Assembly (NCBI GenBank): GCA_963747595.1
Contig: CAVVFO010000001.1
Coordinates: 310,001 to 374,000, forward strand
Source: Oleiagrimonas sp963747595
Lineage (GTDB): Bacteria > Pseudomonadota > Gammaproteobacteria > Xanthomonadales > Rhodanobacteraceae
Direction of reading: 5' to 3'
Length of the DNA stretch: 64,000 nucleotides
The translations under genes and the position numbers were made by a program. Shown piece after piece: positions 16,697 through 24,490 of this stretch (position 1 is its first letter; every line of letters starts with the position of its first letter). The notes under the pieces are model-generated. The model was given only the letters and a program-made list of their open reading frames with translations, was not told the DNA's origin and ran no database searches.

Positions 16697-18433
16697 CTAC
16701 TTCATGCGTATCGTGGTGCTGATGACCAAGCCACGCCGGTCGATCCTGGCGTTGGCATCCATGCTCTTGATGTCCTCGGCCTGGCGGTGCATCTCCGCCA
16801 TGCTCTGCTTGAACTGCTTGGCGCTGGCTGCGGCCTGCCTGGCCTCCTTGTCATCCGCACCTGCAGTGGCGCGCAGGGCCCGGGCCTGCATGTAGCCGCC
16901 CATTTCCTTGCTGAACAGGTCGACCAGCTGTGCGTACATGGGCCCGCTCACATGCCACTTGAACATGGTGCCGGCGTTGCCCTCCGGTGCATTCAGCAGA
17001 TCGTCCAGCCGCTTGTTCTCACCTGCACCCACGCCGATGGCGATGGCATGCTTGTTCATGGCGATCCAGGCCGGGCCACCGGTCATGGCGACGAACTTGC
17101 CGGACAGGGCCACCGGCTTGCCGTCAGTGGTCAAGTGAGCCTTTGCCAGCGAGGGCATCACCGTCTGGGCAATGGCGATCAGTCCCTGCGGGTTGGAGGA
17201 GCCGATGACGATCGCCCCCGTGGCCTGCGGCTTGCCGTTGGCCGCATTCTTGCCCAGTTGCTGCAGACTGATGCGCAGGCCGCGCAGATCACCGAAGGGC
17301 GGAATGGCGGTCTTCTGCAGGCTCTGGCGCAGCTTCACGAAACCCGCGTTCATCGACTGCAGCCGGGGACAGCTGAAGGGTTTTTTCGCGACCGCAGCGG
17401 CCTGGGCATCCCAGAAAGCGCGCAGCTTGGGCAGCGGCAGTCCGATGGCCAGATCCAGAGGCGCATCCAGATCACCGCCCATGCCGGGCAGCGCCACCTT
17501 GACGCCGGACAGGGCCTTGGTGATGTCCGGCGCCAGATCGGCCTCGAACTTCGTGCTCATGTGCTTGGCATCGAGCGCGCTGTAGCCGAAGCTCAGCTGC
17601 GGCACGCGCGCTGCCATCCGGGCCAGATCGGCCTTGCAGGAGGCGGGAAATGCCGGCTTGCCGGACTTCTGCAACAGGGCGGCGAGCATCGGATCGGTTC
17701 CCGATGTGAGCAGTGCCGGCAGTTTGGTGGTGTCCAGGTAGCCGATGGCGTACGGCAGGTAGTCACGCTGGTCGGCCAGTTTCTTCAGCCGGCCGCTGTC
17801 CTGCGCGCTTTTCTTCGGGCGCCGGGTGCCGAGCACCTCGCCCAGCAGGGTCTTGCCCGCATCGGCGGGCACCAGGGCGATCACGGCCTGCTTGTGCTCG
17901 GTGGCAATCACGGCCTGGACCCCGGCGCTGCCCAGGGTGGTGTGCTGATAGCTGACGCCATCGAATTTGGAGACCTGGAAGGTGCGGCCGTAGGCGGTTT
18001 CCAGGCGCTTGATGAAAGCGTGAAACTTGGCCGTGTCGGACAGCTGGGCGCGTATCACCGGACTCAAGCCGATGCCGTACATGGCGGACAGGCCGTGCAG
18101 GTCGAAGCCTTCGGTGGCGCTGATCTGCTGGTAGGTCTTGCCCTTGAACTCCGTCGCCAGAGCCTGCAGCAGGTTGGCTTCGTCGGTCTTGCCGTCGTTG
18201 CGCAATGTGTCCGCGGCCTGATTCCACTTCTGGATCTGAAGGGGCAGCTGGTCATTGAGTTTCTTCAGCAGAGCATTCTGCGTGTCGTTGTCCAGCGGCT
18301 TGAGATTGGCTATCAGGAACGGCGTATTGGCTGGCACGAAGGCCAGGGGAGCGTTCTGATCCTTGTGACTGCAGGCCGTGGCCGCAAGGATGCAAAGGGC
18401 CAGAGCGCCGGCGCGAAGAGTGCGTCCCATCAT
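16697..18433 (-). CDS. predicted lipoprotein of unknown function
   Basis: A 578-residue protein with a lipoprotein-type signal: MMGRTLRAGALALCILAATAC, with the lipobox-like ATAC placing the lipidated Cys at about position 21. The mature protein begins with APLAFVPANTPFLIANLKPL and contains repeated statements of the type 'substrate-like value' loops (PYAIGYLDTTKLPALL, SGKFVAMTGGPAWIAMN), reminiscent of DUF3352-like surface proteins, but I cannot assign a family with confidence. The C terminus is rich in Ala, Gln and Lys helices. It stands alone between two convergent/divergent neighbours (pilU terminator and pyrB). Two adjacent Met codons at 18433 and 18430 are equally good starts. Confidence 0.75.
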   Translation of the reverse strand: MMGRTLRAGALALCILAATACSHKDQNAPLAFVPANTPFLIANLKPLDNDTQNALLKKLNDQLPLQIQKWNQAADTLRNDGKTDEANLLQALATEFKGKTYQQISATEGFDLHGLSAMYGIGLSPVIRAQLSDTAKFHAFIKRLETAYGRTFQVSKFDGVSYQHTTLGSAGVQAVIATEHKQAVIALVPADAGKTLLGEVLGTRRPKKSAQDSGRLKKLADQRDYLPYAIGYLDTTKLPALLTSGTDPMLAALLQKSGKPAFPASCKADLARMAARVPQLSFGYSALDAKHMSTKFEADLAPDITKALSGVKVALPGMGGDLDAPLDLAIGLPLPKLRAFWDAQAAAVAKKPFSCPRLQSMNAGFVKLRQSLQKTAIPPFGDLRGLRISLQQLGKNAANGKPQATGAIVIGSSNPQGLIAIAQTVMPSLAKAHLTTDGKPVALSGKFVAMTGGPAWIAMNKHAIAIGVGAGENKRLDDLLNAPEGNAGTMFKWHVSGPMYAQLVDLFSKEMGGYMQARALRATAGADDKEARQAAASAKQFKQSMAEMHRQAEDIKSMDANARIDRRGLVISTTIRMK

Positions 18434-18522
18434 GGTGATACCCCCAAGGTTGGCAAAGAATTTGCGGCGCCATTATGCCTGCTTGCCGGGCGCCGTGCTG
18501 GGCGGGTGTGGCGTTATTCCAG

Positions 18523-19449
18523 TCAGCGCCCCAGAACCTCGGCCAGCGTGGCCATGCGCACGAAAACCCCGTTGCCCACTTCTTCCAGGATGCGTGACTG
18601 CGGCCCGTCGGCCACTTCCGGGGCGATTTCGATGCCGCGGTTGATGGGCCCCGGATGCATTACCAGGCACCCCTCGGCAGCACGCTTCAGGCGCGTTGTA
18701 TCCAGGCCATACTGGCGGAAATAGGCCTGTTCATCGGGCAGCCGCGTGGCGGCCATGCGTTCCTTCTGCAGGCGCAGCATGATGATGGCGTGGGCGTCCG
18801 TGATCGCATCGTCGAACTGCTCCACAAAGCGGCATTGCGGGAAACCCGCGGCCGGCGGCAGCAGGGATGGCGGACCGCACAGACGCAGTTCGCGCACGCC
18901 CAGGGCGGTCAGCGCATGGATCTGCGAGCGGGCCACGCGCGAATGCAGCACGTCGCCGCAGATGGTCACCGTGAGCTTGCTGAAGTCGGGGTAGTGCTGG
19001 CGGATGGTCAATGCATCCAGGAGGCCTTGCGTGGGGTGCGCGTTTTCACCATCCCCGGCGTTGATGACGGCGACGCCGCTCATGGCATGGCGCACCATGA
19101 ACTGCGGCGTGCCCGATTCCCTGTGGCGCACGATGATGGCATCCAGATGCATCGCTTCCAGCGTGTGCAGGGTATCCAGCAGCGACTCGCCCTTGTTGGT
19201 GGACGAACGGGCGATATCGAAGTTGATGGCGTCGGCGCCGAGGCGTCGTGCAGCCAGCTCGAACGAGGTGCGGGTGCGCGTGGAGGGTTCGAAGAACAGG
19301 TTGAGCACGGTGCGTCCGGCCAGCAGGTCCAGCTTGCGCGTGCCGTGCGCGCACGCGGTGCGCAGGCGCTCGGCGCGGTCCAGAAGGCGGTGGATGCAGG
19401 CGCTGTCCAGACCCTCCAGGGTAATGAGGTGACGCAGGCGTGAGCTCAT
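18523..19449 (-). CDS. pyrB: aspartate carbamoyltransferase catalytic subunit
   Basis: A 308-residue enzyme that condenses carbamoyl phosphate and aspartate in pyrimidine synthesis. The carbamoyl-phosphate motif is FEPSTRTRTSFELAA; SSTNKGESLLDT, RHRESGTPQFM, INAGDGENAHPTQGLLD and the C-terminal HPGPINRGIEI are all intact. No pyrI or pyrC-like gene follows, so it is probably of the class without a classical regulatory subunit. Its ATG overlaps the ruvX stop (ATGA), forming yqgE-ruvX-pyrB, an arrangement known from pseudomonads and xanthomonads. Confidence 0.96.
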   Translation of the reverse strand: MSSRLRHLITLEGLDSACIHRLLDRAERLRTACAHGTRKLDLLAGRTVLNLFFEPSTRTRTSFELAARRLGADAINFDIARSSTNKGESLLDTLHTLEAMHLDAIIVRHRESGTPQFMVRHAMSGVAVINAGDGENAHPTQGLLDALTIRQHYPDFSKLTVTICGDVLHSRVARSQIHALTALGVRELRLCGPPSLLPPAAGFPQCRFVEQFDDAITDAHAIIMLRLQKERMAATRLPDEQAYFRQYGLDTTRLKRAAEGCLVMHPGPINRGIEIAPEVADGPQSRILEEVGNGVFVRMATLAEVLGR

Positions 19450-19901
19450 CTGGGGTCCTCTGAAAATCTCTGTGCGGGTGTCACCGGTTGCTGCAGCCAG
19501 CTATCCAGAATCACCGCAGCGGCGTCGGCATCGATGCGCTGCGCATGCCGCCGCCGCCGCGCTCCGCTGGCGCGTGCGTCGGCGAAGCGGCGTGCCGCTT
19601 CCTGTGACGAGTGTCTTTCGTCGATCAGGTGCACGGGGCGCCGGTAGCGCTCCTGCAACTGCCCGGCAAAACGTCGTGCGATCCGCGACATGGGCTGCTC
19701 GCCGCCATCCAGAGCCAGGGGCAGGCCCACGATGAGCGCGTCCGGCTGCCATTCACGCAGCAACGCATCCATGCGGACCCAGTCGGGGTGGTGATCACGC
19801 ACCGGCAGTGTGGTCAGGGCACGGGCGTTGCCGGTCAAGTGATTGCCCACGGCCACGCCCAGAATGCGTGTGCCCAAGTCGAAGCCCAGCACGCAGCTCA
19901 T
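19446..19901 (-). CDS. ruvX: Holliday junction resolvase-like RuvX (YqgF)
   Basis: A 151-residue RNase H-fold nuclease of the YqgF family, implicated in 16S pre-rRNA 5' processing and proposed as a Holliday junction resolvase. First catalytic Asp in GFDLGTRILGVAVG (residue 8), then IVGLPL, the DERHSSQEA motif, and the third acidic site in RIDADAAAVIL. Overlaps yqgE upstream and pyrB downstream by 4 nt each. Confidence 0.93.
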   Translation of the reverse strand: MSCVLGFDLGTRILGVAVGNHLTGNARALTTLPVRDHHPDWVRMDALLREWQPDALIVGLPLALDGGEQPMSRIARRFAGQLQERYRRPVHLIDERHSSQEAARRFADARASGARRRRHAQRIDADAAAVILDSWLQQPVTPAQRFSEDPR

Positions 19902-20461
19902 GCGTGCCCGGCGTAACCGGCCAGATGCGCCGGATCGATGCCCACCAGATGAGTGGCGGCGTTCCAGCGCTGATCCAGGGGCGTGTCGAAGACCACGCGG
20001 CTGTCGGCGGTGGTGGTCAGCCAGGCGTTGTCCTTGAGCTCGCGTTCCAGTTGTCCGGCGTCCCAGCTGCAGTAACCCAGCGCGACGATGGCGTCGGTCG
20101 GGCCTTCGCCGCTGGCCATGGCCACGAGGATGTCGCGCGACGTGGTCACCGACCAGTCGCTGTCGAAGCGGTAGCTCGATTCCCAGTTCGATCCGTCACG
20201 GTGCAGCACGAAGCCGCGTTCCTGTTGCAGCGGCCCGCCGGTCAGTACCGGCTGCTCGTTGATGTCCGCATCGTCGCCGGATAGTTGCATCTGTCCCAGG
20301 ACGTCGCCCAGGCAATAATCGGACAGGCGATTGACCAGCAGGCCGATGGCGCCGTCCTCGTTGTGCTGGCAGAGCAGGGTGACGCCACGCTCGAAGTTGG
20401 GGTCGGCGAGGCCCGGCATGGCGATCAGGAAGTGGCCGGCGAGTTGAGTGGAGGTTTGCAT
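19898..20461 (-). CDS. yqgE: YqgE/AlgH family protein
   Basis: A 187-residue UPF0301 (YqgE/AlgH) protein; AlgH affects alginate regulation in Pseudomonas but the biochemical role is unknown. Family features: GHFLIAMPGLADPNF at the start, AIGLLVNRLSD, VLTGGPLQQERGFVLH, ALGYCSWDAGQLERE and NAWLTT. First gene of the yqgE-ruvX-pyrB set, with overlaps that imply coupled translation. 210 nt of apparently plain sequence separates it from tonB upstream. Confidence 0.94.
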   Translation of the reverse strand: MQTSTQLAGHFLIAMPGLADPNFERGVTLLCQHNEDGAIGLLVNRLSDYCLGDVLGQMQLSGDDADINEQPVLTGGPLQQERGFVLHRDGSNWESSYRFDSDWSVTTSRDILVAMASGEGPTDAIVALGYCSWDAGQLERELKDNAWLTTTADSRVVFDTPLDQRWNAATHLVGIDPAHLAGYAGHA

Positions 20462-20671
20462 GTGGGCATTGTACGCATCGCCGTTGCCGGCGGGGTGCTG
20501 TCAGTGTCGCAAATGGACATGAACGGGGGCGCGGAGGCCATGGGGGGATCTCCCGGGCCGCCACTTCAAGGCCTTCTTGCGGCACCTTGGACGCGCCTCG
20601 TGTGCTTGCGATCCCTCGCCGCAGCCATGGCGATGACTTCTCGCTGCGTTGCGCCAGCTGCGGCCGGTGCA

Positions 20672-21547
20672 CTAGCGTGTTTCCAGTGTACCGCCGCGCA
20701 GGAACTGGTAGGTGCGCGTGATGTACAGCAGGTCCACATGTTCCCCGGTGTGCGGAATGGGCGGGAACGGGCCGGCCAGGCGCACGATGCGCTCCGCGTC
20801 CGAGTCCAGCAGCTTGCGCCCGGAACTCTGGATGACGTCGATGCTGTGGATGCTGCCGTCGCGGTTGAGGCCCACGGTGAGGATCAGCTGGCCGGTCAGG
20901 CGCCCCTTGCGTGCGGTGTCGGGGAAATTGATCGTGCCGACCCGCTCCACGCGGCGCGTCCAGGCACGCATGTAGGCGGCGTAGGCGTATTCCCTGGTGT
21001 TGGCGGAGATGAACTTCTTGCGCGGCCGCTTGGCGTAGGCACGCGACTCGGCATCCACCTCGGCGGTCAATCGCGCCATTTCCAGCTGGCGCTGGTCGCG
21101 TTTTGCCGGAGGCAGGTTCTGCTCTGGATGCGCGCGTTGTCGCGGCTCGCTGCGCACCGTTAAGTCGCTGACCGCACGGGTGGTGACCATGCGCGGGCCG
21201 CGCTGCGGCTGCGGTCGCGTCGCGCTCGCATGTACCGGATGCGAGGCGATACCCGGGTCGGGTTTGACCAGCGGGCTGGAAAACGGCTGTGACGGCTTGT
21301 GTGCCTTGTCCCTGTTGCCGCCGCCGCTGTTGTTGGCCTGGGCCAGATAATCGGCATGCGTCGGCGCCTGCCGGTTGGCGGTATTGACCAGGGTCACATC
21401 CAGCGAGGGCAGGGTCGCTTTGGGTTTGGCGATGACGAAAGTGACGCCGAAGATCAGCAGCGCGTGCAGGATCAGCGAAAACAGCACGGTGGCGCCGAGC
21501 ATGTCGGCGCCGGACGCGGGGGGCGTTGACGGGGTGGTTGCGCTCAC
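20672..21547 (-). CDS. tonB: TonB-family energy transducer
   Basis: A 291-residue inner-membrane protein with one N-terminal transmembrane segment (ATVLFSLILHALLIFGVTFV, about residues 19-38), a Pro/Lys-rich periplasmic linker and a C-terminal TonB domain (GRLTGQLILTVGLNRDGSI, then SSGRKLLDSDAERIV). TonB couples the proton motive force to outer-membrane receptors such as the Oar-type protein later in this window. It starts with GTG at 21547 overlapping the gshB stop (GTGA), so gshB-tonB are translationally coupled. No exbB/exbD lie nearby. Confidence 0.92.
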   Translation of the reverse strand: MSATTPSTPPASGADMLGATVLFSLILHALLIFGVTFVIAKPKATLPSLDVTLVNTANRQAPTHADYLAQANNSGGGNRDKAHKPSQPFSSPLVKPDPGIASHPVHASATRPQPQRGPRMVTTRAVSDLTVRSEPRQRAHPEQNLPPAKRDQRQLEMARLTAEVDAESRAYAKRPRKKFISANTREYAYAAYMRAWTRRVERVGTINFPDTARKGRLTGQLILTVGLNRDGSIHSIDVIQSSGRKLLDSDAERIVRLAGPFPPIPHTGEHVDLLYITRTYQFLRGGTLETR

Positions 21548-22491
21548 GTGTCCTGCTTTTCGATGGCGTCATACATCTGGCCCGCGATGTTAAGGCCAAA
21601 CGCGGCATCCAGTTCACGTACGCAGGTCGGGGATGTGACGTTGATCTCGGTCAGGTAGTCGCCGATCACGTCCAGGCCCACGAAAATCAGGCCGCGACGC
21701 CGCAATTCCGATGCCACCTGGCTGACGATCCAGCGATCGCGATCCGACAGTGGCACGCCCTCGCCGCGTCCGCCGGCCGCGAGGTTGCCGCGGAACTCGT
21801 CGCCCTGCGGGATGCGTGCCAGGGCGTAGGGCACCGCTTCGCCGTCCACGACCAGGATGCGCTTGTCGCCGCTGCTGATTTCGGGGATGAAGCGTTGCGC
21901 CAGCGTGAAGCGATGTTCCGTGCCCAGCAGTGTCTCCAGCATGGAGTTGAGGTTGGTGTCGCCGTGGCGCACGCGGAAGATCCCCTGTCCGCCCATGCCG
22001 TCCAGCGGCTTGAGCACCACATCGCCGTGTTCCGCGACAAAGGCCTTCAGGGCGGCGGCATCGCGCGAGACCAGGGTGGGGGCGCAGCACTGCGGAAAGG
22101 CCAGCGCAAACAGCTTTTCGTTGCAGTCGCGCAGTGCGCGCGGATCGTTGACCACGCGCACGCCGGCGTCGCGCGCACGCTCCAGCACCATGGAGTCGTA
22201 GATGAATTGGGTATTCACGGGCGGATCCTTGCGCGCCAGCACCACATCCATTTCGCGCAGTTCGCGCCATGCCGCCTCGCCGGGTGTATACCAGTCCTGC
22301 GGGTCGTCGCGCACCGTCATCGGTGTGAGGCGGGCCCAGGGCCGACCGTCCCGCAGTGCCAGATCGCTCTGCTGCATGCACAGCATGCGGTGACCGCGAC
22401 GCTGGCCTTCCAGAAGCATTGCGAAAGTGGTGTCCTTGACCGTGTTCACGGTCTGTATCGGATCCATGAGGACGGCGACGTTCAATGGCAT
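21544..22491 (-). CDS. gshB: glutathione synthetase
   Basis: A 315-residue ATP-grasp ligase that joins gamma-glutamylcysteine and glycine. Start at 22491 (MPLNVAVLMDPIQTVNTVKD) matches the family; the frame is open to 22812. Visible motifs: ARKDPPVNTQFIYDS, NEKLFALAFP, VLKPLDGMGGQGIFRV, NLAAGGRGEGVPLS and the C-terminal EINVTSPTCVREL. The gshB-pilG divergence is conserved in pseudomonads and xanthomonads. Coupled to tonB by a GTGA overlap. Confidence 0.97.
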   Translation of the reverse strand: MPLNVAVLMDPIQTVNTVKDTTFAMLLEGQRRGHRMLCMQQSDLALRDGRPWARLTPMTVRDDPQDWYTPGEAAWRELREMDVVLARKDPPVNTQFIYDSMVLERARDAGVRVVNDPRALRDCNEKLFALAFPQCCAPTLVSRDAAALKAFVAEHGDVVLKPLDGMGGQGIFRVRHGDTNLNSMLETLLGTEHRFTLAQRFIPEISSGDKRILVVDGEAVPYALARIPQGDEFRGNLAAGGRGEGVPLSDRDRWIVSQVASELRRRGLIFVGLDVIGDYLTEINVTSPTCVRELDAAFGLNIAGQMYDAIEKQDT

Positions 22492-22650
22492 GGGTGGATA
22501 TCCTGCGACAGGTGAATAGGTGATGGTTTCCGGCTGCGGCGCACAGTTTGTGCGTGCCGCCGCGTGCCAAAATGATCCGGAATCGGCGTCGATGGCAGCG
22601 TAGCGCAGTGTGCGATACGCGGACAGTCGGTCAGCGTCGCGGGCATTCTC

Positions 22651-22680
22651 TTGACAGCTTTGATAAACAAGCGTTAAACA
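22651..22680 (+). promoter_or_regulatory. possible sigma-70 promoter of the Pil-Chp operon
   Basis: TTGACA at 22651-22656 is a perfect -35. At 17-bp spacing the -10 would be TTAAAC (22674-22679), a weak match; a better-looking TATGAT at 22684 is too far away (27 bp). The block is the most AT-rich part of the intergenic region and points towards pilG. Confidence 0.4.
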
Positions 22681-22697
22681 GCATATGATGAGGTGAC

Positions 22698-22805
22698 ATG
22701 ACACGGACCCGTGCCGCGGTGGTCTTGCGGCTGGTCGTACAGTCAGGCGGATTGGGTGTCTGGCCTGCAAGCGGGTACCCTGCGACACATCACAGAAATT
22801 CCTGA
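22698..22805 (+). CDS. putative 35-residue upstream ORF of pilG
   Basis: ATG at 22698 follows AGGTG (22691-22695) at close spacing and opens a 35-codon frame beginning MTRTRAAVVLRLVVQSGG and ending with TGA at 22803-22805, 30 nt before the pilG start. It sits downstream of the candidate promoter, so it would be the first translated item on the transcript. No homology recognised; it may be a leader peptide or chance. Confidence 0.3.
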   Translation: MTRTRAAVVLRLVVQSGGLGVWPASGYPATHHRNS

Positions 22806-22835
22806 GCCCCATCCGGGCTGCAGGGGGGGGCGGTA

Positions 22836-23237
22836 GTGAACGATACGGGCAATAACGGCAGTCTGGCTGGCATGCGGGTCATGGTGATCGATGACTCCAA
22901 GACCATCCGGCGCACGGCCGAGACGCTGCTGAAGAAGGAAGGCTGCGAGGTGCTCACCGCAGTGGACGGCTTCGAGGCCTTGTCCAGGATTTCCGATCTC
23001 AAGCCGCACATCATCTTCGTCGACATCATGATGCCGCGGCTGGATGGCTATCAGACCTGCGCGCTGATCAAGAACAACCAGCAGTTCCGCGGCACACCCG
23101 TGATCATGCTGAGTTCCAAGGACGGTCTGTTCGACAAGGCGCGGGGCCGCATTGTCGGCGCCGAACAGTATCTGACCAAGCCGTTCACGCGTGAGGAGCT
23201 GCTGGACGCGATCCGGCGCCATCGTGATACGCAGTAA
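22836..23237 (+). CDS. pilG: twitching motility response regulator PilG
   Basis: A 133-residue single-domain CheY-like receiver. Acidic pocket Asp19/Asp20 (VIDDSK), phosphoacceptor Asp63 in IIFVDIMMPRLDGY, and the conserved Lys in QYLTKPF. In Pseudomonas PilG acts with ChpA in controlling pilus extension and cAMP. The start used is GTG at 22836; an in-frame ATG at 22872 would remove 12 residues. A run of eight G residues 6-13 nt upstream probably contains the ribosome-binding site. First gene of pilGHIJ-chpA-chpB-like-chpC. Confidence 0.95.
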   Translation: MNDTGNNGSLAGMRVMVIDDSKTIRRTAETLLKKEGCEVLTAVDGFEALSRISDLKPHIIFVDIMMPRLDGYQTCALIKNNQQFRGTPVIMLSSKDGLFDKARGRIVGAEQYLTKPFTREELLDAIRRHRDTQ

Positions 23238-23267
23238 AGACGCACCTGTGCGCATCTAGGGGATTCA

Positions 23268-23639
23268 ATGGCACACATTCTCATTATCGACGACTCGCCC
23301 ACCGACGTGCGGGTGTTCACCACGTTGCTGGAGAAGTCCGGCTATCGGGTGTCCAGCGCCAGCAATGCCGAAGACGGCATCGAACAGGTCAAGTCGCACA
23401 AGCCGGACCTGGTCATCATGGACGTCATCATGCCCGGCATGAACGGCTTTCAGGCCACGCGCACGCTCAGTCGCGACGAAACCACGGCGCACGTGCCGAT
23501 CCTGATCATCACCACCAAGTCGATGGAGACGGACCGGGTCTGGGGGCTGCGGCAGGGGGCGCGCGATTTCGTCACCAAGCCGGTCAGCGAGAAGGAACTG
23601 CTGGCACGCATCGACAAGCTGCTCGACGAGGCCGCCTGA
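23268..23639 (+). CDS. pilH: twitching motility response regulator PilH
   Basis: A 123-residue CheY-like receiver. Asp8/Asp9 (IIDDSP), phosphoacceptor Asp52 in LVIMDVIMPGMNGF, and the Lys switch in FVTKPVSEKE. In Pseudomonas PilH opposes PilG and is linked with retraction or phosphate drainage. 30 nt after pilG and 7 nt before pilI, clearly one operon. Confidence 0.95.
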   Translation: MAHILIIDDSPTDVRVFTTLLEKSGYRVSSASNAEDGIEQVKSHKPDLVIMDVIMPGMNGFQATRTLSRDETTAHVPILIITTKSMETDRVWGLRQGARDFVTKPVSEKELLARIDKLLDEAA

Positions 23640-23646
23640 GGCGTTC

Positions 23647-24186
23647 ATGGAGACGGAGCTGACCCCATTCGAAATGCTGGCCGATTACGAGCGCCGCTCG
23701 CTGGCCCATGAAGCCGGACAGCCTGAACAGATCGAAACCCCCGGGCTGATGCGCAGCATCGCGTTCCGGGTCGGGGAGCGCGCGTTCGCCAGCAGCATCG
23801 GCGAGATCAGTGAATTGCTGACCATGCAGCCGCTGACGGCGGTTCCGGGCACGCAGCCGTGGCTGCTGGGGATTGCCAACATCCGCGGCAATCTGGTGCC
23901 TGTGGTGGATCTGGGCCAGTTCCTGTTCGACGAGCGGACGCACCTCTCCGATCGCAGTCGCATCCTGCTGATCCGCCAGCATGGCGGTCAGGTTGGCCTG
24001 CTGGTGGACGACGTGCTGGGACAGCGCAATATTTTCGAGGAACAGCGCGCCGAGGCGCGGGGTGAGGACGACGAGCGCCTGTCGCGTTTCGTCGAGGAAA
24101 ACGTGATGGTGGGGGATCAGTGTCTGGGGCTCTTCGGTATGAGCCGCTTGGCGCGTGCTCCGGACTTTCTGCAGGCCGCGCTCTAG
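23647..24186 (+). CDS. pilI: CheW-like adaptor PilI
   Basis: A 179-residue CheW-domain protein that should link the receptor PilJ to the kinase ChpA. CheW hallmarks: IAFRVGERAFASSIGEISELL, PWLLGIANIRGNLVPVVDL and VGLLVDDVLGQ. A short N-terminal extension (METELTPFEMLADYERRS) is typical of PilI. Oddity: its TAG stop codon (24184-24186) is the CTAG end of a MITE-like element that fills the gap to pilJ, so the 3' end of the gene was probably reset by that insertion. Confidence 0.93.
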   Translation: METELTPFEMLADYERRSLAHEAGQPEQIETPGLMRSIAFRVGERAFASSIGEISELLTMQPLTAVPGTQPWLLGIANIRGNLVPVVDLGQFLFDERTHLSDRSRILLIRQHGGQVGLLVDDVLGQRNIFEEQRAEARGEDDERLSRFVEENVMVGDQCLGLFGMSRLARAPDFLQAAL

Positions 24187-24454
24187 TGTACTGCGCCGCC
24201 CTATTTGACCCTTTCAGCGAGTTGCCGGGCGTTCGGCTGCAAGGCGTATTCGTGCAGGAAAGGCGGCTCCTTTTCAAGCGGATGCAACGTAGCAGACGGG
24301 CGCCCCGGCAACTCGGCCTTCGGGAGCCAAGCGAACGCGCCATGGCTGCGTTGCAGCGCTTGCCGAGGGAACAATCCTTGGCGGCGCACTGCGCCTTGCC
24401 CGGGTGCATTCGCTTGGCTCTGAAAGGGCCAACTAGGGCGGCGCAGTCCACTCG
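24183..24454. repeat. MITE-like 272-bp inverted-repeat element, copy 2, inside the Pil-Chp operon
   Basis: Terminal repeats AGTGTACTGCGCCGCCCTA at the left and, inverted, AGTGGACTGCGCCGCCCTA at the right, continuing inward to CCCTTTCAG on both sides. The element lies in the opposite orientation to copy 1 (6816-7085), with which it is alignable over its whole length. Left end CTAG; right end decayed to CTCG. It separates pilI from pilJ, where Pil-Chp genes are usually packed closely. Confidence 0.85.
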
Positions 24455-24490
24455 CGGCGCGACACAAGAGCCGATGGTGAGGTTAACGAT

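Larger units (their letters stand above)
22492..22835. other. gshB-pilG divergent intergenic region
   Basis: 344 bp with no conserved gene. Its gshB-proximal part holds an imperfect hairpin (about 22535-22560). In the middle is a TTGACA at 22651 and AT-rich sequence, then a 35-codon ORF with its own ribosome-binding site (22698-22805), and a run of eight G residues at 22823-22830 just before the pilG start. Confidence 0.6.

Noticed and set aside
16592..18724. Plus-strand open frame of 710 codons opposite the lipoprotein gene
   Set aside because: Crosses a strong terminator hairpin and a neighbouring gene; composition is that of an antisense shadow, while the minus strand has a signal peptide and sensible protein.
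20462..20671. 210-bp gap between tonB and yqgE as a possible small gene or repeat
   Set aside because: No ORF with a ribosome-binding site, no match to the window's repeat families, and no convincing hairpin.
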